Shown here piece after piece: positions 1-9,600 of a stretch of 64,000 nt of DNA; position 1 is the stretch's first letter, and the number at the start of each line of letters is the position of its first letter. The notes under the pieces are model-generated. The model was not told the DNA's origin and did not search any database. It saw only the letters and a list, made by a program, of their open reading frames with translations. The position numbers and the translations under genes are program-made. The DNA is from Lepidodermella squamata (lineage: Eukaryota; Gastrotricha). The stretch is taken from the NCBI GenBank assembly GCA_047495785.1, contig JBLDXI010000057.1, positions 1 to 64,000 on the forward strand, given 5' to 3'.

Positions 1-45
1 ACACATCTCGTGAGAGTATGCAAACGAGATCAAAACCTTGGCCTC

Positions 46-249
46 ATGAATAGAGTTCCTACGACTCCACTCTTAGCTTTCCTACAAAAGCCATCTGTGC
101 GTGTAGGGGCCTACATTTTTTTCCTTCTAATAACCGTTTGGCTTATAGAAATTTCAAACTATTTATTCAAAACTAAGCTCCCCCCTTTTGGCAACAGCGC
201 AATCCTTACTTTAGAAAAGATAGATAAGGATAACATAACAAATGCTTAG
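46..249 (+). CDS. small single-pass membrane protein (viral element, function unknown)
   Basis: This is a short protein of 67 residues from the first ATG at 46; the frame is open upstream to position 10, so it could be the 3' end of a longer protein. A hydrophobic stretch of about 20 residues in its middle (around YIFFLLITVWLIEI) would span a membrane once. The stop codon overlaps the start of the next gene (penton ATG at 242) by 8 nt. Such tight overlap is typical of viral gene packing and argues that it is real. I do not recognise a family. It may be a virion membrane protein or just the tail of a gene cut by the window. Confidence 0.4.
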   Translation: MNRVPTTPLLAFLQKPSVRVGAYIFFLLITVWLIEISNYLFKTKLPPFGNSAILTLEKIDKDNITNA

Positions 250-1462
250 CATCCAGGAGGACTTCTTTATTTATTTACCCTCGAATGCCTCATATTCTCA
301 ACATCCGGCGAATACTCCGTCGGATTATCAAGTTGCTCTCCCTGTCCCAATTTGCGTACCCGATTGCCGTGCTTATGAAGTAGCCCTACTTGAGGCTACA
401 ATTCCTGTTAGGTGGAGTAGCATTGATCGTCATACAGTCTATGTGCTTGATTGTAACTGGCTGAAATCTTTTAAAAACGACATTATTGCTAATTATTTAA
501 CAAATCCTGGCTCTTTGCCACATCGGATGAAAAGTTTCAACAATCCATGGGAAACTGGCTTTATTAACAAAGTAAATTTCGGAGGTGAATATTTTGCGAA
601 TATAACCAAACTAATCGATCACTTTAATGAAAAAATATCCATCTCAAGTAGTAATGGCTCTATTTTTGCTCATTATGATTCAGTCAACAAAAAAACTAAA
701 ATTACCTGTAAATGGCCATATTCTATGTTTATACCTTCAGATTCTGCTGGCCTCTTAGGTTTTGTGTCTCCAATAGAACAGAATACACCGTCTGGAGTTT
801 TCATTTTTCCCAAGGCCCCAAAAAATGACGAGCCAGAATTTAATGAAGTTTCCACTTTTGATATAAAGTCAACGTATGCCTTGGCATATGCGTGGAATAT
901 GAGCCACCAAATTCGTGAAAATCCACACATTTTATTCAACTCAGTTGGGATTGTTAGGCTTTCTAGCAGACCAAAACTTAAGGAGGATGCAAATAATGAG
1001 ACAGCGGCGGTAGAAAATCAAGAAGGCGTAAATTCAGCACAGCACTTTGATTTTTCTGAGCAAACAGTAATCACCAAAGATAATGATTTACCGCCTGCCT
1101 TTATTTATGCATGCTATGAAGAAAGTGCTACAGCTCAATACAACATTCAGTTGAATTATGGCAATAACTCACTGTTCATTTACTGCTCAGTTGCAGCGGA
1201 TGTTTTTGTTGGAGATTGCCAAGCTAGCCTCCTTCGAATGATAACCTATTCTACGATGGCTTCTGCTACGGCAAATTCAGACTTGTCATCACATTTTACA
1301 GTGATTTATAACTCGGGCCTATATTTACCTTTAAAAGCCAATTTTATAGATTCAATTCAAGTTCAAATCCGCCGCGATAACGGGGCATTGATCGATTTTG
1401 TGGATGGTAGCAAAGTTGTATTGCTACTTCATATTCGCCGAAAAACCGGAGCCTTATATTAA
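242..1462 (+). CDS. minor capsid protein (penton, single jelly-roll) of Polinton-like virus
   Basis: The product is 406 residues and would form the pentameric vertex capsomers. The N-terminus has the family's recognisable opening: a YLPSNAS motif, then an aromatic/proline stretch with NTPSDYQV, then a small loop leading to YEVALLEATIPVRW. This corresponds to the LPSNxS...NT...WEVxLxEixYPxxW signature of Polinton and adintovirus pentons. The remainder is beta-rich with no signal peptide or membrane segment, as expected for a jelly-roll protein. No intron is needed and the length is normal for the family. It overlaps the upstream small membrane gene by 8 nt and is followed 38 nt later by the core protein. 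The family assignment rests on the N-terminal signature; the C-terminal half is not diagnostic by eye. Confidence 0.82.
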   Translation: MLSIQEDFFIYLPSNASYSQHPANTPSDYQVALPVPICVPDCRAYEVALLEATIPVRWSSIDRHTVYVLDCNWLKSFKNDIIANYLTNPGSLPHRMKSFNNPWETGFINKVNFGGEYFANITKLIDHFNEKISISSSNGSIFAHYDSVNKKTKITCKWPYSMFIPSDSAGLLGFVSPIEQNTPSGVFIFPKAPKNDEPEFNEVSTFDIKSTYALAYAWNMSHQIRENPHILFNSVGIVRLSSRPKLKEDANNETAAVENQEGVNSAQHFDFSEQTVITKDNDLPPAFIYACYEESATAQYNIQLNYGNNSLFIYCSVAADVFVGDCQASLLRMITYSTMASATANSDLSSHFTVIYNSGLYLPLKANFIDSIQVQIRRDNGALIDFVDGSKVVLLLHIRRKTGALY

Positions 1463-1500
1463 TATAAGTGGCTGAGTTCTAATTATTAATATTACCGAAG

Positions 1501-2043
1501 ATGCCCCTAGCTTATTCTAACCAAAACGTTGACAAGTACCAGCAGTTTTTTCTCCGCCAACACTCCTCCCCGCTGATAGCAGGCTATGGAGCTGGAGCGG
1601 GTGCTAACCTGGACCATTTCCGTGGGGCAACAATTCAATTTCCATATCATTATAGGGGTCAGGGAATAGGAAATATATTAGGTGCCTTTTTCAGAAATTT
1701 CTTCCCAGTAATTGCTCCGTCTATTTTTCAACAAGCATTATCTACTGGCCAAAAAATATTAGGTGATATGCAACAACCTGAGGGCGCTAGACCTAGTTTT
1801 ACCGAATCCCTTAAGCGTCATGGCACTTCAGGCGCCTTAAACATGGCTAAGGATATTGCTGAAACGGCTTTGAAGCAACATCAAGGCGGTGGAGGTGGCC
1901 GTAAAAGGCGCCGTCGTCGTGGCCCTAGTAAAACTAGTAGTGTGACTGCAAAACGTAGGCGCCGTGCTTCTACTACAAAAAGAAAGGCTTATAAAAGGAA
2001 AAGACGCGCAACAACTAAATCAGTGCTATTTGAAGCGTCTTGA
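1501..2043 (+). CDS. basic virion core protein (adenovirus pX/pVI-like position)
   Basis: The protein is 180 residues. The N-terminal part is rich in glycine and aromatics (YGAGAG, then FPYHYRGQGIGNILGAFFRNFFPVI), followed by an amphipathic middle and a strongly basic tail from about residue 130 with runs of Arg and Lys. The G-x-G-x-x-x-x-x-FFR-x-x-P element before a basic tail is the usual pattern of the small core or membrane-active protein next to the capsid genes in Polintons and adintoviruses, where it is compared with adenovirus pX/pVI. The likely job is genome condensation or capsid-vertex attachment. It lies between penton and hexon, in normal gene order. It has no intron. Function is inferred from composition and position. 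Confidence 0.72.
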   Translation: MPLAYSNQNVDKYQQFFLRQHSSPLIAGYGAGAGANLDHFRGATIQFPYHYRGQGIGNILGAFFRNFFPVIAPSIFQQALSTGQKILGDMQQPEGARPSFTESLKRHGTSGALNMAKDIAETALKQHQGGGGGRKRRRRRGPSKTSSVTAKRRRRASTTKRKAYKRKRRATTKSVLFEAS

Positions 2044-2076
2044 GCCCATTGCTGCGTTTGATTCTTCAAATTTGTA

Positions 2077-3514
2077 ATGGAAGGCTTTGGAGATAATTTT
2101 GTTCACCCAGCCTCAGCCTCTTCAATAGTATTATCTTCAGATTTAGATTTATTTACTGTACCGCCTTCACAGCTTGCTGAAGAAAACCAAATAAGTATAG
2201 ATGTTTACCCAATTGCCCCTCTTAATAGTTCACCGAACCTGATTGAGTTTCAAATCGGCCCGTACAATGATTATTTGTGTCTGTCACGCATGCAACTGAT
2301 GCTCAAGTGGAAAGTAGTTAGAACCCCTTCTGAAGCTCGGAAGAAAAATGCTGGCGAAGCTGACGATGCATACAACGAGTATAAGGCTAGTCTTTCGGCT
2401 ACAAATTTACAAAAAGCCCCGCTTTGTTTAGCCCACCACACAATGTTCAAAACATGCGAGATTTCACTAAATGGGCAACTTTTAAGTGAACAAAATTCAT
2501 TATACGCTTATCGGGCCTATATTTCAACGCTTTTGTCTCATAATACTGATGCAAAAAACACGATATTACAGACACAATTTTGGTATCCTGATACAGCTAA
2601 AAAACTGGATAATTTTGACAATTCAAACGAGGGATTTAAAAAACGGTTGGAAATTGTTCAGGGCGGGAAATCTGTGTGCACCCTGGGACGCCTGTTTGCA
2701 GATCCTATGCTGTGTAATAGGCTACTTCTACCTAATGTTGAAGTCCGCATCAAGCTCTATAGGGCATCTAACAATTTTGCTTTGGTTGGGCCGAGCACAG
2801 CTGATCCTCACTCAATCGTCATTGAATCTGCAAAAATTATTGCCCGGGCTGTTGTTGTGTCGCCGGACATAGTGATTGCTCATACGCGTGCGCTGGAAAA
2901 AACTAACGCCAAATATCCTATAATGAGAGTTCGAACAAGGCTTTTTCACATACCAAGTAGTGTTTTGAGTTACAGTGTAAGTTTGCTCATCGCGCGTTTC
3001 TAAGTCAATTTTTAAAACTCTAATGGTTTAACAGATACCACAATGTATTAATGGTAAGCTTCCAAGGCGTATGTTTTTCTGTTTTTTTGAAGATTCCGCC
3101 CTGAATGGAACGGCGGGTAAAAATCCATTGAATGCATTACACAGCCAGCTATCCCGAATATCGATTTATTTGGGCAATGAACTACATCACTCAACAGCTC
3201 CCTTGGAAATGGATTTTGCAAATGGAGATGTCACCAGAGTCTATTTGGAGCTTCTCAATGCTATCAACCCAGATAACCCTTTCAAGGCATCTACGTTAAC
3301 TATGGATCAGTTTATTAATGGCTTCACAATTTTTGGTTTCGATTTATCGCGCAACTCCTCGTTGCAAAATTACTCAGTTATACGCACAGGTACCTGCAGA
3401 GTAGAGTTGAGTTTTGCTGTTCAAACAACAATTGTTACTCAGCTGTTAGTATTAACTGAAACTGATTCAGTTTTTGAGGTATCATCTTTTTTCATAAAAT
3501 TAAAATTGCCTTAA
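2077..3514 (+). CDS. major capsid protein (hexon, double jelly-roll), one intron
   Basis: There are two exons, 2077-2976 and 3035-3514, giving 459 residues. The intron of 58 nt has a textbook donor (gtaagt at 2977) and an acceptor ending at 3034, phase 0. Reading straight through gives a premature stop at 3001-3003, so splicing is required. The N-terminus has the LDLFTVPPSQ element and a following strand with IEFQIGPYNDYLCLSRMQL, matching the Polinton hexon opening. The start of exon 2 supplies the conserved LPRR, aromatic stretch and ALNG region. This makes it the double jelly-roll capsid protein that trimerises into hexons. An alternative start at 3071 for a separate downstream gene is less likely, because exon 2 continues the family alignment upstream of that ATG. 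Confidence 0.85.
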
Positions 3515-3577
3515 AATTCAAATTTTTTAAGATCACACGAACGCGTGACGTAATTGTTGATTCTTAAGCAGTTTTTC

Positions 3578-4141
3578 ATGTACAACAATGAATTGGAAGA
3601 TTTCATCCGGATTGATCCAGTACTAAAAAAGTTTGACATTTTTGTTGTAGCCGCTGATCAGCTACCACAGCAGCTTCCTATTGTGAAAAATAATCCACAA
3701 TTGATTATCTGTAACACAGGAAATGTATACAATTCTACAGGAAAGCACTGGGTCACACTGTTTGTTCACAGCGCACAGCATCCTGATGAGCCCTGTGAGT
3801 TTTTCGATAGCCTTAACCTTTCCCCTTCCTATCATAACCTCTATATCGACAACTTTTTGAAAGCGAATAGCCAAACAGAAGTGCCGTACATTCATTGCAA
3901 TAGGTCTTACCAGCATGTTTTTTCACAAATCTGCGGCTTATGGGCTCTATATTACAGCATGCTTCGAGCGCGAGGTAAAGACATGCACCAAATTTTGAGG
4001 CATTTTGATCAGCTTGGATCAAAGAACAATTTGCTTATAAAAGACTGTGTACTTTATCATAAATTTAATACATTATATTCCCACTATGGTCTATCTATGA
4101 GACCACTTGAAAGAATAAAACCCTGTAACGTTAGATTATAA
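3578..4141 (+). CDS. adenain-type cysteine protease (maturation protease)
   Basis: The product is 187 residues from the ATG at 3578; the frame is open a little further upstream without an ATG. The expected catalytic pattern of the adenovirus protease family (C5/Ulp1-like fold) is present in order: His in GKHWVTLF, an acidic residue in FFDSLNL, and Gln/Cys in the segment around SQICGLWALYY. This protease cleaves capsid and core precursors during virion maturation. The length is normal for Polinton proteases (about 150-200). It sits between hexon and ATPase, the standard place. It has no intron and no disruption. Confidence 0.87.
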   Translation: MYNNELEDFIRIDPVLKKFDIFVVAADQLPQQLPIVKNNPQLIICNTGNVYNSTGKHWVTLFVHSAQHPDEPCEFFDSLNLSPSYHNLYIDNFLKANSQTEVPYIHCNRSYQHVFSQICGLWALYYSMLRARGKDMHQILRHFDQLGSKNNLLIKDCVLYHKFNTLYSHYGLSMRPLERIKPCNVRL

Positions 4142-4144
4142 AGG

Positions 4145-4988
4145 ATGAGTGATTTGCGCTGCTGCCCTGGCAACATAAATGAAGCTTTGCCTTTTGTTCA
4201 CCCTAGCACAATTCTCATTGTTGGGCCGTAAGTGACGATGGAAATAAAAGTCAATATATTTTAGTGTAATTTACTCATCTTCAGGTCGGGGAGCGGTAAA
4301 ACAAGTCTGGTGCTTCAAATCCTACAGGATGCATTCAGTTTTGAACTTCCTTTTGAGAGAATTGTCTATTTTTATTCTACTTTCCAACCCATTTACAATG
4401 ACATAGCCGATGCTGCATTGCAAGTTCACAAAATTAAAGTTGAATTCGTAAATTTAGCAGACACAAAAAACAGCAGTAGCGATAGCTTCAGCTTAAAAAA
4501 TTATATCAACGACAATAACGAGACGCAGCCCCGCTGTTGCCTAGTATTTGATGACGTGTATCGCCTATTAACTGAAGACGAAACACTGGTACAGCTTTTT
4601 TTAGGAGGGCGGCACTTGAATACGACAACCATTCTCCTTCAACAAGTTTTGTTTACTCGAGCAAAAAATAGCAGGGAAATTCTGGTTTGCCTCAGAAAAT
4701 TATTGTTTTTTCTTCTATGTATTTTCTATTCTATAGCAAAATGCAAACTATTTATTCTATTTTCGCTGCATTTCCGACTCTGCAAGCTTTAGATCATATG
4801 CACAACGGCGTTCCCCAATGGGCTGGCGAGGCCTTCTTGAAGCGTTGAACCAAGCAACTGCTGAATCATCTCACACGCCACTGCTACTGGATAATTGTGC
4901 AACTACTCCGGATAATCTCCGCATTCGTTCGAGCAATGGCTTCGGTAGTAAACCTGGTTACGCTTACATTTTAGTCTCAAAGAAATGA
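4145..4988 (+). CDS. FtsK/HerA-type genome packaging ATPase, two introns
   Basis: There are three exons, 4145-4227, 4285-4684 and 4737-4988, giving 244 residues with the frame kept throughout. The first intron (57 nt, gtaagt...ttcag) splits the Walker A loop just upstream of SGSGKT. The second (52 nt, gtttgc...tatag) lies downstream of the Walker B region, CLVFDDVYRLL at about 4534-4570, and of the GGRHLNTTTILLQQ segment that matches the conserved Polinton GRHh...QN element. Exon 3 gives the sensor region and the C-terminal tail. The enzyme would pump DNA into capsids. It begins 3 nt after the protease stop. Without splicing the gene would be broken three times, yet each spliced junction restores frame, so I consider it intact. 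Confidence 0.85.
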
Positions 4989-5039
4989 TGATATGTACTA
5001 TTATAAAAGGATTCATTGCCGCCCAATTTTCGTCGTTAA

Positions 5040-5453
5040 ATGAATAAAGTTATTACCTCAGCAACGTCACCATCGTTCAGTCTTGATAAAAAACGGCGGC
5101 TTTTTCTTGCATTGAAATGGTTATTGCATGCTCACCCCGGTCAGCGTGCTGATATTTTAGCAACTAGCTCTGTTAGCCTTATACGATTTCTTAGCCGTTG
5201 CGCCTTGTATTGGCTTCGCAGCACTAGTACTGTTCTGGCCCCTGATTTGGCTAAATTGAAACAAAAAGGTGTCAATTTGGTCGAGCACAACCGGCAAGTT
5301 TTTATTCGACACTGCCTTAATAGCAACAAGAACAATAGGCGAAATAAGGCTTCGAAAGCTTCCTTTTTTGCAGTTTTACCCACTGTATTGAAATCCTTTG
5401 CACCCAGGCTAAAGTTTGATTATTCAGAACTCAAGAGGCTTCTTCGAATCTAA
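5040..5453 (+). CDS. conserved small basic protein of Polinton late region (function unknown)
   Basis: This is a 137-residue, helical, basic protein without introns. Leucine and isoleucine are regularly spaced (LFLALKWLLHAH..., LIRFLSRCALYWL...), and a C-terminal part has LAKLKQKGVNLVEHNRQVFIRHCL, then a basic patch and FFAVLPTVLKSF. A small helical protein with this layout (paired leucine helices, LxxxKxxLxxL, a KR-rich turn, then a hydrophobic end) recurs in many Polinton-like elements, but I know no proven role. It is 51 nt downstream of the ATPase and 3 nt upstream of the next gene, so it belongs to the same late block. It is probably real because it is tightly packed between known genes. 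Confidence 0.6.
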   Translation: MNKVITSATSPSFSLDKKRRLFLALKWLLHAHPGQRADILATSSVSLIRFLSRCALYWLRSTSTVLAPDLAKLKQKGVNLVEHNRQVFIRHCLNSNKNNRRNKASKASFFAVLPTVLKSFAPRLKFDYSELKRLLRI

Positions 5454-5456
5454 ACT

Positions 5457-6608
5457 ATGCAGCGAAACTATGCACAGCGCATGACTATTGTTCCACTTGC
5501 GACACCTGGGCCAACTCCAGCACAACAACAACAACAACAACCAAACGCGAGCGACTTGATTGCTGCTAAAACATTGCTGAGCAATCCTCTGCTTTTCAAA
5601 CTAGTGCAGCTATTACAGTCTTTAGACCGGGATGTGATAAACAACGCTAGTAGTAGTGATAATTCAGCCGATTTAGTGCGAAAACGTAACGAACTCATGC
5701 ATGAGATTATGAATTTGAAGAAGCTGGTAGTTTTACAAGGCAGTAGCCAGCCGCCAGCCGCTATTCCAATGTCGCCTGCACCAGCAGATCGAGCAGAATC
5801 GAGGCCGCGCTCTCCTCCTCCTCCTCCTCCTCCTCCTCCTCCTCCTCCTCCGCTGCCGCCGCCGCCGCTTCCTTCTGCTTCTTCTCCTCCTCCTCCTCCT
5901 CCTCCAAAAAAACAGCAGCAACAACAACTTGCGCGCCAACAACCTACTAAATTAACATCTAGTAATTTTGGTCAAGCGGCCGGGCCTAGCTATAACAACT
6001 ATAACAGAGATTCGGGTATTGGCGGCTTTCAGCAGCAGTTTTCACCTAATACAACGCCACGACCTTCAACTGATAATAGCAGCAATTATGAATTTGATGA
6101 TCTTCAAATGGATTTTCTATTCGCTGCCCCGCAAACATCATCGACTTCTAGCGCTGCAGCCACGACCGTCCTCAGCCACGATGATGTTGTTGTTGATCGG
6201 CCTAATGATGAGCAGCTGCCTACGAGAGGAGGGACCCCCCGCGCGCGCACCCCCCAGGCCCCTCGAGACAGCAACACAACAGCAGGGTCGTCTTCGTTTA
6301 GCGGCGATGAGGACAGCAGCGGCAGCAATAGTGAAGAGCTGCAAGATGGTGCTGATAATGATGATAATCAAGCAGAAAGACAAGAAGAAGCCGCTGCCGC
6401 TGAACCGATGGAAATTGAGCTAGCTGGAGCAGCAACTGCAGCGGCAACGCCACGGAAGGGTCAAAAGCGCGGTAGAAAGCCACGTTCTATGACTGATCAA
6501 ACACAAATATCACCACCTGGAAAACTTTTCCGAAGAACGTCACAGCGTAAGATAAATAAAATCAACAAGTTTCAAGCTGGCACAGGGTTTTGGAGTTTAT
6601 TCATGTAA
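5457..6608 (+). CDS. low-complexity Gln/Pro-rich protein of the viral element
   Basis: The protein is 383 residues. An N-terminal helical segment (about residues 30-95, with a leucine-rich coiled-coil-like stretch ending MHEIMNLKKLVVLQG) is followed by a long proline tract around residues 115-150. Then come a Gln-rich tract, Asn/Ser-rich disorder, an acidic Asp/Glu/Ala-rich region near residues 280-320 and a basic nuclear-signal-like patch (KGQKRGRKPR). The very C-terminus (GTGFWSLFM) is short, aromatic and looks like a docking peptide. I recognise no domain. The acidic plus basic layout would suit a regulatory or scaffold protein acting in the nucleus. It ends 7 nt before the convergent PolB stop. 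Trinucleotide expansion has shaped the middle of the gene. Confidence 0.55.
   Translation: MQRNYAQRMTIVPLATPGPTPAQQQQQQPNASDLIAAKTLLSNPLLFKLVQLLQSLDRDVINNASSSDNSADLVRKRNELMHEIMNLKKLVVLQGSSQPPAAIPMSPAPADRAESRPRSPPPPPPPPPPPPPLPPPPLPSASSPPPPPPPKKQQQQQLARQQPTKLTSSNFGQAAGPSYNNYNRDSGIGGFQQQFSPNTTPRPSTDNSSNYEFDDLQMDFLFAAPQTSSTSSAAATTVLSHDDVVVDRPNDEQLPTRGGTPRARTPQAPRDSNTTAGSSSFSGDEDSSGSNSEELQDGADNDDNQAERQEEAAAAEPMEIELAGAATAAATPRKGQKRGRKPRSMTDQTQISPPGKLFRRTSQRKINKINKFQAGTGFWSLFM
5809..5906 (+). repeat. CCT/CCG trinucleotide repeat encoding polyproline
   Basis: Nearly perfect CTC/CCT triplets run from about 5809 to 5850, followed by CCG triplets and a second CCT run at 5884-5905. In frame they encode two long proline runs interrupted by LPPPPLPSASS. 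Length variation between individuals would be expected. Confidence 0.85.
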
Positions 6609-6615
6609 TAATCGA

Positions 6616-9600
6616 TCATTGATCAGCGCTATATCCATGTGGATAAGTTAGAAAGGAAGCATCGCCGGGGCGTAGCCAACGTTTATCATAGGTTAAACGA
6701 ATCTTTTTTGTTATATGAACACAATGAATTTCCGATAACGGAGTATGCACTTTTTTAAACTGAGTCTGATCCAATTCAGCGATGACGCTGTTTTTGTTGT
6801 TATCACCCCGGCCCCCGCTTCCGCTGGTTTCGTTATCGTGGAGACTTTGTATTACATGCTTGATGAACAAGAAAAAATCGAGAAGACTGCGTGAATGAAA
6901 ACTTTGACGTATTCCCTGCGCGTGACGTAAATAATAAAAAACAGAGGGCGTAACAACAAGTAGCAATTACCTTTAACATTAGCTTGGCTTTGCCGTCAGC
7001 AAAAAGTAGGGCATATGCCTTACAGCCCAGTACAACCATTGCAATGATGCGTTGCCCTGTATCAAGCTGATCCGCCAAGCCGCCAAGAACGGGTGTGAAC
7101 TCAATTTTAGTAATTCCAGGCCCTTGAAGGCAAAAAATTGAATCCGTGTCTAAAACAAAAGACAAAAAACGTAGAGATGTTGGTAGCATAAGCGGCGCTA
7201 TTCTCTAACCGCTGTAGATAGCACTTTTTGGGCCGACTCGGTACAGCTCACGAGCCAGTTTCACACGAGCATTAGCTGTTACGAAGGCCGCTGTTATAAC
7301 TGAGGTGGATCCATTTGGAACGTCGGCATCTTTGGTTGGCCGTGTTACAATTCGCAAGCGAGAGACATCATCAGAGTTGATGAGTAAGCCTAGTGGTTGA
7401 ATATCCACAATTTCCAAAGCTGGATTATTTAGCATTTGCTGAAGCAGAAACGGGGATTTGATATAATCTGTTCTCTCTAGATTAGAATTCATAGCAAATC
7501 GACCAAAAAAGCTGTTCAAAACTAATTTGGCGATCGCGCGTAACCCAGGGTTCTTTTTATCCAACTTGGTGCTATCAATCGTTATACCAATGCGTTCCCA
7601 TTGCTCCAAATACTGTGCTTTTTGTTCACTAGTAGCACAGTTTGGCGGCCAGCCGGAGGATTCGGCCTTCAAAATGGTGAATCTTTTAATGAAATCTCTG
7701 AAAATTGTATTGCTCTTCTTGAACTCCCATATCTAAAAAAAATAACTTGATAGAAGCCATGCATGAGTTGGCTAAACAAAATTATTAACCTCGTAGACTT
7801 CCAGCAATCTGTAGCCATGAACATCTGTAGCGTACTTCAGTTCCACAGAGCAATACGAACCAATCCAGGACCTTTCATAATCAGAATGGGTGCATTCACG
7901 GCTTGAAACGCACAAGTTTGGATTTGCAGTCGACGAACAAGCATAGCAACATGAGAACACGAGCTTGTTTTGTTTACTACGAAAGCAGAGTACAGGTAGC
8001 CAGATGTTTTTCGGCGCTAATACCTAGCAAAATAATGTGGTGATGATGAAAGCAGGGAGACGATATGTAGATGCGAAGAGCTTACGCGTGCTTGTACGAC
8101 ACCAAAAAAAGATTCCTTTGAATAAATCTCCTGCAGTTTCTCGTTGTTTAATCTGAGATCCAAGGTGGATACTTTAGGTGGTCCTATTGCATAGTAGCCA
8201 TCCATCATACAGCTTGGATATAACGAGTTGAAGTCGGCGGAAATTATAGAATAATCGGGCGATGGAAATAAGAAGTCCTTGGTTTGCATCCCGCTTTCCT
8301 TACAAATTTGAGCAATCTTTTCCAAATTTTGGTCGCCTGAAGTTGAGTGTGATTCGGCAATCATAGCCATTAAACGAAAAGCTTCGACCCGCCCTAAAAA
8401 GTAGGCATGATGTTTTAATCCCGCGAAGATTAAATAGGGAAAACCTCCAGTTACCTCCAAAGAAAAACGAACGGCTCTCCATTACATTAGCTATTGTGAG
8501 ATTATCATAAATCTCCTGTGCTCTCGGGTGTTGTTTGAAACTAGCTCTAATTTCATGCTCCCAAAAGCTTTGAAGAATGTAACCATTCGAGCGAAACAAC
8601 TCTTCACGTTCCAAGGTTTGCTTGTAAACTACGCCGTTTGGTTGTCCAGATAGAAAATTTAGTTGTGAGGCCTCAAAGCATTGCAAGCAGCCATGGACAG
8701 CACAACCATGAACCTCGACAATCAGATCGGGTTCACTCGGAATTTTATCACGACGTGCAACAAAACCGTCGACGCGATAAGGATAACGGTGGCCAGGTAT
8801 AGATATTCGAACTTCTTGACGTGAGTTCTGAGCGTGTTTCATTGAACCATAAGTTTCAGGGTCAGACTCCATCAGAAATTGAAGAAAAGCTATCGAGAGC
8901 CTGCTGTGTGAATCCTTGCCACAGTAGCCAGCGGTCGGGATGACAGGTAATGTATCCTTCGTAAGAAACAGCTTGCGGAAGCATGTGCTTGTGAGAGAAG
9001 CTAGTGTGATGCATTCTTTAAAGGCATCAGTAGAACACAACTCCAGCATTAGCGCCCGAAATTTGATTGACGCCTTTTCCAAAACTAGACAATCCTGTAT
9101 GCAGTATTGCAGTAACGTGTGGCGAACACTGAACCGTTTCAGTTTGTTTTCGTTGTAGAAAGTTAGAAATTCTGCTCTTTCAGAAGGAGACATTTTGTCA
9201 GGCTCATAGTAGATCATATTAGGCAGCTGTGGGAATTCGAGATTGAAACTCGAAGGATTACAGCGAATTCAATCACAATAGCTCAAGAAGTTGATGATGT
9301 ACTTACTTTTCTTTAGTGCATAAGACGTAAGGAAAGAAGGTTTTCTTGTCTGGGATTCCCATTGTTGCTGGTAAATCCCTGTTGTTGAACAAATACCTGT
9401 AAGCAATGTAGTTTCTTAGTGTTTCTTAGGTAACCTACCTTAATCTGCATTGAAAAAAGAGATATGAATCCAAAAATCTGATTTTTTGTTGTTTGAAATC
9501 AATGCATAGTAGAGATCCCTGCCTTTGAAGAATCTTCACTTTAGAACATCGTGTTTGAATTTCTTTCAGTAATAATAAGGAATCGAAATTGGCTGAGTTG

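Noticed and set aside
2486-2872. plus-strand open frame of 128 codons inside the hexon gene
   Set aside because: It is an alternate frame of the first hexon exon without a recognisable motif.
2975-3092. alternative hexon intron with donor gtgtaa and acceptor at 3092
   Set aside because: It keeps the frame, but the 2977-3034 intron has better splice sites and retains the conserved LPRR region of the family.
5733-5942. minus-strand arginine-rich open frame
   Set aside because: It is the antisense reading of the polyproline triplet repeat in the plus-strand gene.
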